Of a stretch of 24,081 nucleotides of DNA, positions 1-18,153 are shown one piece after another; the first letter of the stretch is position 1; every line of letters starts with the position of its first letter. This stretch comes from Chromera velia. Taxonomy: Eukaryota > Sar > Chromeraceae. The DNA lies in the NCBI GenBank assembly GCA_018398765.1, contig JAHBMJ010001634.1, positions 1-24,081 of the forward strand, in the 5' to 3' direction. The notes below the pieces were generated by a model, which was not told where the DNA came from, did no database searches, and saw only the letters and a list, made by a program, of their open reading frames with translations. The translations under genes were made by a program, and so were the position numbers.

Positions 1-576
1 GATGCATTGGTTGGATCGGGGAGCATCACTGGATGGGTGCATGGATGTCTGCAGCACGTGTCGATTCTGGGGAACGAAAAAGATGCAGAGGCGGCGAAAT
101 TGAACTCGTGGGCGGAGATCCCCTTGCTACCCGAGGACCCCTTTTGCCTCTCCTACAAGGGGAGAGTGGACCTCGACGCTGTGTTGGACTTCCTTTGTGG
201 CAAGTGCAGAAGGAGCGATACATTTCGGGCCGGGTTTGTTGCCGGGATCTCGGGGGTGGTGTGCGTGGACTTGTCATTCTCGGACATCTCCATGGGTGGA
301 CTGAAATCGTTGCACAAACTTTTGACGATGGACCGAGAGGGGCCAGAGAGCTCTCAGGTCTCCGTGATCAATTTAGAGGGATGCACGTGGGTGGGCGACG
401 AGTCGAAGGAGCTAATTGTGAGTCTTGTCTGTGAATTGAATAAAAGACTCGAAAAAGGGTCGGCAGGCGTGCAGTCCGTCCTGCTGAAGGGGACAAAGGT
501 ATCCCGACACGCAATGGCGGACATCAAAAAGGAGTTCAGGGTCAGTCAGAGAGTAGGCAGGCAGAACGAAGTTTGA
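1..576 (+). CDS. Leucine-rich-repeat-like protein, C-terminal part (5' end outside window)
   Basis: The frame is open from base 1 (GAT GCA TTG...) to a TGA at 574-576, giving 191 residues. No convincing start lies inside, so the protein or its last exon begins upstream of the window. Three leucine-rich, ribonuclease-inhibitor-like segments are visible: VDLSFSDISMGGLKSL (about residues 89-104), INLEGCTWVGDESKELI (about 123-139) and VLLKGTKVSRHAMADI (about 160-175). Each has a beta-strand-like LxL core followed by an amphipathic helix. The spacing is irregular and few copies remain, so this is probably the end of an LRR solenoid. LRR proteins usually mediate protein-protein contacts; no partner or catalytic residue is visible here. 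No signal peptide or membrane segment is seen in this part. The gene converges on MCCB across the AT-rich island. I do not recognise a specific family member. Confidence 0.7.
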   Translation, partial: DALVGSGSITGWVHGCLQHVSILGNEKDAEAAKLNSWAEIPLLPEDPFCLSYKGRVDLDAVLDFLCGKCRRSDTFRAGFVAGISGVVCVDLSFSDISMGGLKSLHKLLTMDREGPESSQVSVINLEGCTWVGDESKELIVSLVCELNKRLEKGSAGVQSVLLKGTKVSRHAMADIKKEFRVSQRVGRQNEV

Positions 577-862
577 TGGTAGATGTATAGAAGGAGTGAG
601 CGTTTGCAACGTTTTGTAGATGTCTACAAAGCCACATGAGAGAGTGGAGGGCCTAGCAAGTGAGTCAGTGAGTGAGTGGACATGTGCGTGAGTGATGCAG
701 TACGGGTCTGAAATTTTCTAAAGGTACTTTCGGAAACAATTTTTTGAGTGGTGCAGGTGTTGAATCAGTCGAATCTTGTATGAATAAATGATTCAGTCCC
801 AATTGTCAATCCATTTTCAGCAATGCAATCCAGCCGTTCATCAGCCTGGTTTATATCACATA

Positions 863-900
<38 letters not shown>

Positions 901-1000
901 TGTTATTGTTGGCTTTGTTTTCCTTTGTACTTAATAAACAGCGTTTTCTATCCTCCACATTCAATTCATTTGTCTCTGTAGATTGTCAGCCTGCCATGCA
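577..1000 (+). other. Probable 3' UTR and downstream flank of the LRR-like gene
   Basis: No ORF of note follows the TGA at 576. Two AATAAA hexamers on the + strand (783-788 and 933-938) could serve as polyadenylation signals. A (TG)n tract separates them. Whether this lineage relies on AATAAA is unknown to me, so the 3' end is only suggested. Confidence 0.35.
864..894 (+). repeat. (TG)n microsatellite
   Basis: About fifteen uninterrupted TG units lie 290 bases after the LRR-like gene stop codon, between two AATAAA hexamers. It would be within or just beyond the 3' UTR. Confidence 0.9.
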
Positions 1001-1099
1001 TGTTGCTTGCAGTATATGACGATCACTTGACAATCACTCTCGAACAACATCCCTGTACAGTTCGTGGAATTGCGCGCAGTGGGCTGGGATCAATTGGTC

Positions 1100-1780
1100 T
1101 CTATCGATAATCTTAAAGCGATAATTTTCTAAATCATATTTTATCCAGTATTTTATTTATAAACAAAATAATAGAAATTAGCATATCATAATAGCATACT
1201 TTGTCTAAAGGACTGAATGTATACCATTGTATATCATGTGAGTTTGTACCAAAATCTAGACAAAAATGCTCTTTTGAAAAACGTATAGCCTGAGTGTGAA
1301 AGTGAAAAATTCATAAAACTAGTCATAAAACATCTGGCACTGACATAATGGTGGTGAATCACTGGTGATATACATTATAGCATGTATGATTTGTTGATTA
1401 CTAGGTTGATCAGAGCTCATTGAAGTAGTATACCCACCAGCTAGGCTGAGCTAGCCCACCAGCTTAATTTAACTCTATAGCTTTCACTGCCTGAGTCTGT
1501 CTCAATTAAATTCGTGTACAGTCAGAATAAAACCAGATTCAATAAAATTTTGTAGCAAAGTTGGTCAAACGCCAAGTGGTCCTGTTGAAGCGGAAAGGTC
1601 TACAAATCTGTACACACAGCACATTAAAAGGTTATAATTGATATAACTGAAAACTATTTATATTTTTTTCTTATTTAATATTTATTTCTCATTATTTTGA
1701 TTTACTAATTCAAATGATGAACAAGTTCATTACACTAGTCATTATAGTCAACACTTATAAAAAAGAAGAACCATTATGAA
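1100..1780. other. AT-rich non-coding stretch, left part of the AT-rich island
   Basis: The composition shifts sharply to AT here, with many TTTAT, AATAA and ATTAA words, compared with the neighbouring gene. No ORF, RNA gene or recognisable protein fragment is seen on either strand. It is probably old mobile-element or intergenic DNA, judging from the retroelement remnant next to it. Confidence 0.5.
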
Positions 1781-1945
1781 GTGGTCGACCTAGGGGTATC
1801 ATAGAGAGAAAAAAAAAGTAAATAACTCTCTTTGTCAAGTACTTTTTTTTTCTTTTTTTTTGTCTAAAATACTAGCTAAAATAACTGTTGTTTAGCTGTT
1901 GCACGGATGTTGCACACTAAGCGTGGACTTTAGTTAGTTTAATTC
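1781..1945 (+). repeat. Left arm of an imperfect inverted repeat
   Basis: Read forward, this block matches the reverse complement of about 3592-3785. Shared blocks in the same order are a GTCGACC...TAGG element, a TACTTTTTTTTTC-type T tract, a CTGT...TTGCAC element and a GC(G/A)TGGACTTTAGTTAGTTTA-like element. Similarity is interrupted by indels. The arms enclose the RNase H remnant and could be ends of a composite or non-autonomous element, or LTR fragments in opposite orientation. No target-site duplication was identified. Confidence 0.5.
1809..1851 (+). repeat. Perfect 12-bp stem-loop, A9GTA / TACT9
   Basis: AAAAAAAAAGTA at 1809-1820 is exactly complementary to TACTTTTTTTTT at 1840-1851, with a 19-base spacer. 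It lies in the left inverted-repeat arm. The right arm has a related but weaker arrangement of an A tract, GTAGATAAC and a T tract. This local dyad is why the arms resemble each other partly in both orientations. Confidence 0.75.
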
Positions 1946-2427
1946 TTTAGTTAGTTCATATTCGAGGTGTGTGCTAGACTATAAGAACAATTATCTAGCT
2001 ACACACGAAAACAGAAATAAAGACTCATGAAGAAATCGATCCGTAGGTCCTTATTCCAGAGAAAGTCGTTACAGAATGGCAAGCAAAGAGCCACTCCGAG
2101 AGGAGAAACGTTCAATTCTAGCAATTGATTGAGATGAAATAATAAGAAATTTTGTGAGTCAAAATAGATGCAAGAGGAGACGCCTGATGGAGTCCCTATA
2201 TGCGGGAACCCCGGAAAGCCTCAAACGACAAGTAAAAGAGTAACTGTTCCAGAGATGGCAATCACTTGCGTAAACAATCGGGACTCAGCGTGCGTCACTC
2301 AATGTGCAATCACTGATAGGAGAGGCGAGCCAGGATCAGTCAAAGAGAGAAGCGCATAGAAAGATGAATATCATACGTGAGGCGGGCCGACCAGTGGTGG
2401 CGCACGCAGCATTTAAGGATTCGGATG
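1946..2427. other. Retroelement-associated sequence with no intact gene
   Basis: Short + strand reading frames exist (for example 2168-2359 and one from 2304), but they are broken by stops and I do not recognise their products. The stretch lies between the left inverted-repeat arm and the first RNase H-like segment, so it is most likely degraded or non-coding element sequence. Confidence 0.35.
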
Positions 2428-2551
2428 GGGACTTACACGCTTTAAAAATCAATTCGCTCGGCATGCGCCCCTTACCAAACGGAAAGAGACAAAAGAAGTA
2501 CGTACGCATCGACAAGCAAAAAACAGGAGCAGCATGCTTCTGGAATATTAT
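2428..2551 (-). pseudogene. Partial second copy of the copia RNase H start, frameshifted
   Basis: This segment is close to identical to 3170-3289, differing by scattered substitutions and a 4-bp GTAC duplication (GTACGTACGC instead of GTACGC). On the minus strand it encodes the same LVDAY...PFGKGRMPSELIF region as the better copy, but the extra 4 bases break the frame. Homology stops abruptly on both sides. It is therefore either a remnant of another insertion of the same family or a local partial duplication. Confidence 0.6.
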
Positions 2552-2660
2552 GTGGCTTCTTCTTTCTACAGCGGTAGCTGACAAAACCAGGAAACGAGAC
2601 AGAAGAAACGAAACGTGACAGAAAACATAAAGGAAACCATGGGAAACAAACAAAACGCTC

Positions 2661-3300
2661 TCATGCGGTCAGCTCCTCCCCATCCCCCCTTCTTTCCTTC
2701 TCTATCGTCGGGCGGTCACGCAGATTAAGAGGAGGAAGAGAAAACACAATCTCGCTCCCAAACACCGGAAAAAGAGAGGGAGAGGGACTCATGAGATGAG
2801 TCAGAGCGCCAAGGTCGAGCGCCTTCGTGAGGAGGTCAGAGATGTTGGATTCGGTAGGGATCTTGAAGATGCCAATCCTGTGTTGCTCGACCAAGTCAGT
2901 AGCGGCCTGGACGGGAACAATACAAGCCTTGTCCTGCATCTCCCGGATAATGGGGAGGAGGACACGCTCGGCAGAAGAAGAGGAGGGCACGCTCGGGAGG
3001 AGGGCACGCTCGGCAGACAACAGCAGAGACAAAACGTTCACTGCATCGCAGTCAATTCCAACACGGATGTTGGAGTAGAAAGGGGCGGTACAGTTCGCAA
3101 AATGCAGCGCGGCGTTGATGCCTTCCTCCAGGGCGAGCACCTCTGCTCTTGTAGTTGATCTGGCTATGCGGGACTTACATGCTTTAAAAATCATTTCGCT
3201 CGGCATGTGCCCCTTACCAAACGGAAAAAGACAAAAGAAGTACGCATCGATAAGCAAAGAACAGGAGTAGCATGCTTCTGGAACATTACGATATTCCCCC
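2661..3300 (-). pseudogene. Ty1/copia-type retrotransposon RNase H fragment (3' end of pol)
   Basis: The minus-strand frame runs from about 3300 to a stop at 2661; the first ATG is at 3257. It resembles the RNase H domain that ends copia-type polyproteins: a first acidic strand SLLIDAYFF, then the FKACKSRIARSTTRAEVLAL block (the (A/V)RST..AE signature), VGIDCDAVNVLSLLLS, and QHRIGIFKIPTESNISDLLTKAL near the C terminus. The four expected acidic positions (D in LIDAY, E in TRAEV, D in GIDCDA, D in ISDLLTK) are present. Integrase and reverse transcriptase, which should lie upstream on this strand beyond 3300, are absent; AT-rich unrelated sequence begins there. No convincing LTR pair was found. 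It is a truncated, probably dead copy. The family call rests on motif recognition and the exact clade is uncertain. Confidence 0.7.
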
Positions 3301-3591
3301 GGAAAACTATAAACTAATTAATTAAATTGTAAACTAAACTAGTTGTATGTGGTCTTTAGTTTAGTTAGTTTAATATGATCTAGAATATGATGAGTTATAC
3401 AATTAAACTATATAAAGTTGTATAAAAGGTTTCATCACTCATTGTCTGAGTTAGTCTAAAGTCTAGTCTAAGGTATGAGTCAAAGAGGTCCGAGTCCTTA
3501 AGAAGGGGAGGGTCTCAGGGGAGGTGCAAATGCTGGTTAAATCCTAGGGTAAAACTAGGTCCAACCATATCCAATCTATTTAGTTAGTACG
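3301..3591. other. AT-rich sequence with TTAG clusters, no gene
   Basis: No coding potential is recognised. Several TTTAGTTAGTTTA words occur, as in the flanking inverted-repeat arms, so this looks like non-coding element DNA upstream (minus-strand sense) of the truncated RNase H fragment. Confidence 0.4.
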
Positions 3592-3785
3592 TTTAGTTAG
3601 TTAGTTAGTTAATTCTTCATGGGCTCATAAACTAAACTAACTAAATAACTAAAGTCCGCGCCTAGGTTGCACAAGTGTTACAGCCCCCCCCCCTCAAAAA
3701 AAGAAAAAAAAAGTAGATAACCCGTGTTTCTAGAGTCTTTTTTCTTTTTTGTGACATGCCTAGTGGTCGACTCCGACGAAGTGAT
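3592..3785 (-). repeat. Right arm of the imperfect inverted repeat
   Basis: The reverse complement matches the left arm at 1781-1945 block by block: GTCGACCACTAGG, a TACTTTTTTTTTC-type T tract, CTGT...TTGTGCAAC, and GCGGACTTTAGTTA followed by TTAGTTTA. A (TTAG)n cluster forms the inner end at about 3592-3611 and an 11-base C run lies inside. Outer coordinates are approximate. Confidence 0.5.
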
Positions 3786-4236
3786 TAAATTACAGATGAA
3801 TCCCAGGATTTATCATAGACGAACTAACATATCGCTGCATGACACAAACTATACTATTAAATGCTAGACCCAATAATAGATACTGACAAATTAATAACTA
3901 ACGTATTGCACATAATACCGTACATGAATGAATAAATGGCATATTCTATTTTTACCCATTTTTTCAGGTCTGGAATCCCAGCGACTTGATCACTGATCAA
4001 ATGGCTCCATCAACTTTAACTCATCAAACCAGTCACCACAAAAAACAGGGAGATATTCATTGTATACCTATGACTTTGTTGCATCGCAAAAGGAAATGAT
4101 CAGGCCACGGTTGTTCATTCAGCTCAAATGAGTCATGCTCCTTCTCCTTTTCTTTCTCTAATTTCTCTCCCCCAGATGACCCTCCTGCATTCAAATTGAG
4201 TGTTCGATAAACTGGCTGTCAGGCTCTTTTCGATCC
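3786..4236. other. Intergenic DNA and probable MCCB 3' UTR
   Basis: From about 3786 to 4100 the DNA is AT-rich with no gene recognised. The part next to 4237 should be the MCCB 3' UTR, read on the minus strand. No AATAAA hexamer was found on the minus strand close to the stop codon, so the polyadenylation site cannot be placed. Confidence 0.35.
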
Positions 4237-13243
<9,007 letters not shown>

Positions 13244-13480
13244 CCTCGTGAGTGTGAGCTGTCTATTTGGTGAGGGTGCAGAGAGCAAAGCTGATTGAGA
13301 AGAAGAGGCCTTCCCTGAGTCAGAGGCTCGAGAAGTCTCCGGAACAGGTAGCACGGTCTGGTGCCGTGTTTATCATGTCCTACCGATCTAGCATCCACAT
13401 GCTACCATGGCTTGTGCAGTCAAAGGCCTGCTTTAACAACTGCTGGACGGCATGTTCACGGATCGAAGACGACGATAGAC
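13244..13480 (-). promoter_or_regulatory. MCCB 5' leader and probable promoter-proximal region
   Basis: The frame stays open upstream of the chosen ATG to another ATG at 13354-13352. That upstream extension contains acidic residues and is Ser/Pro-rich, less like a mitochondrial presequence than the sequence starting at 13243. I therefore treat it as 5' UTR, with the longer start (624 residues) as the alternative. No TATA-like or initiator element could be fixed with confidence. Confidence 0.35.
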
Positions 13481-13627
13481 GACGTCGATGAGGGGCGTAG
13501 CATGCATGGTTTATAGCCTGGTGAATCCTGGTGATGCATGATGATGCATGATGGCCGGTGCTCGCGACCCAGGTCAAAACGTACAGCATTCACGTGAGTG
13601 ACGTGACTCAAAGCGAAGGCAAGAGTG

Positions 13628-13644
13628 GGCGCGCGTTGCGCGCC
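13628..13644. repeat. GC-rich inverted repeat upstream of MCCB
   Basis: GGCGCGC (13628-13634) pairs with GCGCGCC (13638-13644) around a 3-base spacer. It lies about 385 bases upstream of the MCCB start codon, at the edge between GC-rich and AT-rich DNA. Confidence 0.6.
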
Positions 13645-13699
13645 GCGAAGAATTTCGGACTACCGCCGACAGACAGACTGGCAGACGAAGCGGAGTGAA

Positions 13700-14181
13700 A
13701 CGGAGTTAGCTAGGAGTTAGTTAGGCGGGGTGGTACGGGCATCTCTTATTATCTTATATTATCTCTTATACAAGAACATCCCTTCCCCTATGCATCGTTT
13801 GTTATCGTTTATTTAACTGTGTCACAACTATTCGTCACTTAGTAACGCTTAGTTATGGATATTTAAATGACGTAAAACATAGTAAAACAATCAAAGTTAA
13901 ATGATTTACTTAGATTTACTTTTCAAATCGGAAGAACCAGAATCCCCTCTATCCTTCCTACCAGCTAGCTGCTACTCGTTGCTCAGGCTGCTGCTGTAGC
14001 CTGTACGTAGTACTGTAAGAAGGGAAGGGAAGAAAACTTTCTGTCAATATTGTCAATGCTCTTTCATATTGCATGAATGATATTTGATTGATTGATTACT
14101 ACTGAGAGCAAGAAGAAAAAGAAAATAGACGTACCTGTATTTTTCTTCTGTTCTGATCTCTATTGTTGATCTATATTCGTC

Positions 14182-14224
<43 letters not shown>

Positions 14225-14600
14225 AGGATGCCTAACCCCAGTTGGAGCGCTAAGCTTCCGGGCGGCACATTAGATAATAGATATTCATATAAGTCCACTA
14301 TAAGAATTCCTAGAAGAATTCCCATTCGAGACAGTCACTAAGAGTCACCATTCTAAGTTTTTTTGTCATTCTAAGATTCCGAACCCCAAGGCTTATACGC
14401 GTTTCTCTCTCTTTTAGACTTTTACTCTCTTTCGTCTTCTGACTCTTCTCAGACTTAATATTCAAAATATAAAGGTTAATTTGGTCTTTGATATTAAATG
14501 TCATAGTAAATGAGGGATGGGAAAACATATTTGACCGGGAAATTAACCCCAAAATAGGTCCGGGGTCCCCAATAAAAAAAATGCCCAATTACACCACACG
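13700..14600. other. Second AT-rich island, no recognised gene
   Basis: Base composition drops abruptly to AT-rich, with TTATT, TAGTTAG and ATATT words, as in the 1.1-4.1 kb island. It carries TTAG clusters like the inverted-repeat arms there. One minus-strand frame of 92 codons (14588-14310) shows no recognisable domain and is low-complexity (Lys/Ser/Ile-rich), so I do not call it a gene. It is probably transposon-derived or intergenic. Confidence 0.45.
14182..14225 (+). repeat. (TTAG)n microsatellite
   Basis: About eleven TTAG units in the AT-rich island upstream of MCCB. It is not the TTTAGGG telomere repeat known from many algae and plants, so I treat it as interstitial simple sequence. 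Confidence 0.92.
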
Positions 14601-14604
14601 CAAT

Positions 14605-15003
14605 TCACTTGGGAATAACATGTAGCAATTGAAGAATTAATTGTTTTGAGCGACGCATGGTGTGCAGGAAGTCAAACAGACCCGTGGACCAACTGCGAAG
14701 GCACCTGGACGGCACAATAGCGTCAGACCTCTTGTTGGAACTGCCACAGATCGGAATCTGGGGACACGTCTGCATGTCATGCATGTCCGAGATCGATGAT
14801 ACGACATGCATGGCATCATCTGACGATTTCACTTGTAAAAGAGCAGATGAACCGTGTGGAACGAGCGGGTGAGGCAGTGATACGATTTTCTTGGTTGGCA
14901 TCTGTGTCATGCGTACGAGTCGGAGAATACACAGAGTCAAATCCGACGCCCGTCCTCTCGCTCCCTCACCGTGCAAGGGTGGATCAGTAAGCGAACAATC
15001 CAT
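14605..15003 (-). CDS. Possible small hypothetical protein, 132 codons
   Basis: An ATG at 15003-15001 opens a frame to a stop at 14605-14607, in balanced-composition DNA at the right edge of the AT-rich island. The predicted product has no signal peptide, no membrane segment and no domain I recognise; it is rich in Ser, Met and His. The opposite strand also has a 71-codon frame (14657-14872), so coding is not established on either strand. It may be chance or one exon of a spliced gene. Reported because the length stands out in DNA without long repeats. Confidence 0.2.
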   Translation of the reverse strand: MDCSLTDPPLHGEGARGRASDLTLCILRLVRMTQMPTKKIVSLPHPLVPHGSSALLQVKSSDDAMHVVSSISDMHDMQTCPQIPICGSSNKRSDAIVPSRCLRSWSTGLFDFLHTMRRSKQLILQLLHVIPK

Positions 15004-15923
15004 CGATCTAGCTGATCGATCGATCCAAACATCCTTCGATCAGCTTTTGGATGTAGATGGTCTTATGAGCAGAGGCCCAATTCTGCATGCATGCATGAAC
15101 GCCGCATATGACAGCACATCGATCCGTCCGGTTGTTGATTTCCTCTCCTCTTTCTTTCTTTCTTTTTAGCTCGGACTCACGACGAGATCTCAGCGAGCCC
15201 CCATTTTTCCTCCCCGGGAGAACAAGGGTGAAACTTTGACCTGACAACTTCTACCACCACTTTCCGAACAAATGTTTGCTTCCGACACCCCACAAACGAA
15301 CGGAAAGACAGGAAACACACATGAATGATGGGGCGATGCTCTTACGCCTTTTCTAAGCTCTTGATCTTCTCAAACAATCAGTCCACTCTAAAGTGGATGT
15401 CCAATCCATCTATTTCTTGCTTGCTTGCTTTCTCTCTTTCATTCTTCGTTTCTCTCGGTCTTAGGGGAATGCCCGCGTGAGAGCAAGCACGCAGGCACGT
15501 TTGTCAGTTCGAAAGAAAGTCTTAGAGCCTTCCACATGCTTCAAGTGTTTCCTTCCGGGAGGAGAAGATGAGATGACCCCACCGGCACTAGCCCGACAGG
15601 CTGTCTGCCTGCCTGGATGTCTCCTCTCTCTCCCACACCGCCGATGCAGCTCCGGACGGAACACTGCATGGGTCGATGGAGCCCTCCGTCTAGCATTGTC
15701 TGTCTGTCAGGCTGTGCTCTCTTCTCTTCTCCTCTCCCCCGGTTTTCCCCAACGTTTTTGCGAAAATGAAGGGGACAGAGTCGATTGACCAAATCAGTGC
15801 ATGCGGACAAGCATCAAAGAGGTAGAGAAAGAAGAAGAGGAAGAAGAGACAGAAGAACACACATAAGATAGACACATGATGATGAAGCACCGTGGCGGTG
15901 AAACAGTTGTGGAACCTCAGTTA
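15004..15923. other. No recognised gene
   Basis: Overlapping short frames exist on both strands (for example 15477-15788 + and 15810-15541 -), but none shows a recognisable domain. TGCATGCATGCA-type sequence occurs at about 15083-15095 and a short (CTTG)n near 15416. A GTGAGT donor-like site on the minus strand near 15175 could belong to an unmapped spliced gene. Confidence 0.3.
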
Positions 15924-16028
15924 GTTAGAGGTGCCATGCAGGTACGTGGGACACATGACGCCAAGAATATTTTCATCGAATATTCTTGGCTGCAGTTAGA
16001 GGTGCCAGGTACGTGGGACACATGACGC
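15921..16028 (+). repeat. Perfect hairpin between two direct repeats
   Basis: Two copies of a block running from TTAGAGGTGCCA to GGGACACATGACGC lie at about 15924-15961 and 15995-16028. The first has an extra TGCA after GTGCCA. Between them GCCAAGAATATT (15960-15971) is exactly complementary to AATATTCTTGGC (15979-15990), with a 7-base loop. This arrangement resembles a foldback insertion with flanking duplication, or a structured RNA or DNA element. No coding frame explains it. Confidence 0.85.
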
Positions 16029-17083
16029 AACAGCGACGCGAACATTGGTGGACTCAAGCAGAGAATTAAAGGAAGGACAGAATGATATTGTGCGGAAAAC
16101 AGAAAGAAACAAAAAATAGTCTGTCGACTTCTACGAAGCTGCTCAATTGATGGAAAGAAAGAAACAAAGAAAAATATCTGCATGTGTGTCTGACAGAGTG
16201 TCCGTCTTTTTCTTTCCGTGTGTAGAAAACAAGTAGTTTCTTTCCCGGCTCCCCCCCCACCCTCTTGTATGAAACCGCTTTCAATCGATCTGCCTCCATT
16301 TCCACGGATGTGCATGCCAGTCGCATACGCCCACGTGTATCTGTGAACGATGACCGGCTCTGCTATCTCTCTGTAATCCTCAACGCCTGCAGACTATAAC
16401 GGGGCTGTTGCAAAGACTTTGTGAGAGAAGGGAGTTCCAGTGCTCTCTTTCCCATGAAATTCCTGATTGTTACCACCCTCTCGAGCGATAGTTTTTGTTT
16501 CCTCTTTCTCTCTCTTTCTTTAAGGACAGCCTGACACGACCGTCTTGTGTCTGCAGTAATGTGCAACTGTCTTTGCTACATGCATACAGTGCTTGCAGCA
16601 ATAATTTCTTCTGGTTGTAATGAGGTGAAGCGGAAAGAAGGACTCGGAGGGCAGGGAAGAAGAGAGTTCCTTCCTTCCGTCCCTCAACAATCAAGAATTT
16701 GGACCAACAAACAAGAAAAAGGCATCTCACTCCCTCCCTGCATCTTCCCGTCTTTCGACAGCAAGCATCTTGGTTTCCTCTTTGAACAAAAAACGAATGG
16801 ACGCAAGCAGCATCCTCAGCCTGACGCAGGCAAAGGCAGGTCTTCGTGGATGCGTGCACTTATATGTTTAACAGAAAGGCAGGCAGGTAGTCACATTTAT
16901 GGGCACACCTTGTTTATGTCTCCATTGATATAGAGGAAACAGCAAATTGACCGTGCTCACGGCTGGATCACCTTTCAAATCCAGTCAACGGACGCGGACA
17001 CAGATCAGCGCAGGCGCACAATCAACCAGCCGTTTTAAAATTACAGCAACAAGCTTTCCAGCCCACAATCACAAACAGACAAA
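16029..17083. other. No recognised gene
   Basis: Frames of up to about 130 codons on both strands (for example 16859-16470 - and 16547-16933 +) overlap each other and show no domain. Pyrimidine-rich patches (TTTCTTT, CTCTC) near 16495-16520 resemble intron DNA as seen in MCCB. I see no tRNA or rRNA here. Confidence 0.3.
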
Positions 17084-17169
17084 CAGGCAGGCAGGCAGGC
17101 AGGCAGACAAGTCATCGAAGGTCGAAACAACGAACCCCCAGAGTCTGTCATGCAAGCAAGCAAGCAAGC
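17084..17169 (+). repeat. (CAGG)n and (GCAA)n arrays
   Basis: CAGG units run from 17084 to about 17106 and GCAA units from 17152 to about 17169, separated by about 45 bases of unique sequence. No gene is recognised around them. Confidence 0.85.
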
Positions 17170-17284
17170 CGACAAACGACATACAGGCAGAGAGGGTCAC
17201 CGACGGGAACATCAATTGAGAGGAAGGGGGGGGGTCAGGCGGCCGAGACATTAAAATCTCAACAGCCATCATGTAAAAGCGAAA

Positions 17285-17332
17285 CGAGAAGAAGAAAAAG
17301 AAGAAGAAGAGGGAGGAGGAGAAGAAGACAGA
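17285..17332 (+). repeat. (GAA)n / GGAGGA purine tract
   Basis: GAAGAAGAA-type sequence grading into GAGGAGGAGAAGAAG forms nearly 50 bases of pure purine on the + strand. An A run follows at about 17358 and a 12-base C run at about 17407. Confidence 0.8.
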
Positions 17333-17940
17333 TCGATTGATTGATTACTTAATCGTAAAAAAAAAAAGAGAAAGACATCAACCCACAGTTTGGTTATCCT
17401 CCAGCATCCCCCCCCCCCCTCCCGCGGTCCCGTTGCTTCTCCGCTCTCTGAACACCGGATCAACATCGTTTCTTCGAATCCTTTCCCTTCCGTTCCCTTG
17501 GCTTCCTGATGCACTTCTTTTTTTTTTCAAGGAACTTCCTCAGTGGGTTCTCCATAAATGAGCAGGCTAATAAAAAAACAAACATGTGAGAAAACGGATG
17601 ACAGGCACAGGTCCATGAAATCAGTGGGCTGGCTGCATGGGTCTACTGCAGGCCTCCTGTCGGCATCATGCGCCCCTTCTTCCGTCAAGTGATGCCTCGA
17701 CTGAAGATGGGCGGAAATGACGAATAGGCATGATGCAGTCATCACAAAAGAACTTTGCTCAGGTGCAAAAGTCTAAACAAATAGGATAGATAGATAGACA
17801 GCAGAGGAGAGGAAAGGTGGGGATGGAGAGGGAAGACTTAAAAGAGTCGAAAAAAACAGCTGCAAAACCTCTTCCAGGTTTCGCGCCATGGCAAGTCAGG
17901 ACCGTCCGTTCGTAGGTCCGTCAGTCGAAAGACACACACA

Positions 17941-18153
17941 GACATCCACCATTCCTTGCATGCAGTCAGTCAAAAGACACAGACATCAATCATTCCTTGC
18001 ATGTAGATCTGTCTGGACTGTCAATGGAAAAAGACACATGCAGACATCAATCATTCCTTGCATGCAGGTCTCTCTGGACTGTCAATGGAAAAAGACACAT
18101 GCAGACATCAATCATTCCTTGCATGCAGGTCTGTCTGGACTGTCAATGAAAAA
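17941..18153 (+). repeat. 61-bp tandem minisatellite, about 3 copies plus a diverged part copy
   Basis: Units begin with GACATCAATCATTCCTTGCA at 17982, 18043 and 18104, exactly 61 bases apart, and share CTGGACTGTCAATGGAAAA later in the unit. A shorter diverged copy occupies 17941-17981. Because 61 is not a multiple of three, the frame through it (17888-18178) changes with each unit. That argues against a repeated protein domain even though no stop occurs. Confidence 0.92.

Noticed and set aside
660-701. A 42-base GTGAGT...TGCAG segment after the LRR-like stop, considered as an intron
   Set aside because: It is shorter than any other intron seen here (minimum 98) and lies downstream of the stop codon.
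2796-3158. 120-codon + strand frame over the retroelement
   Set aside because: It is the antisense of the RNase H frame, whose catalytic motifs are on the minus strand.
14182-14225. (TTAG)n as a possible telomeric repeat
   Set aside because: The unit differs from the TTTAGGG type and the array is short and internal.
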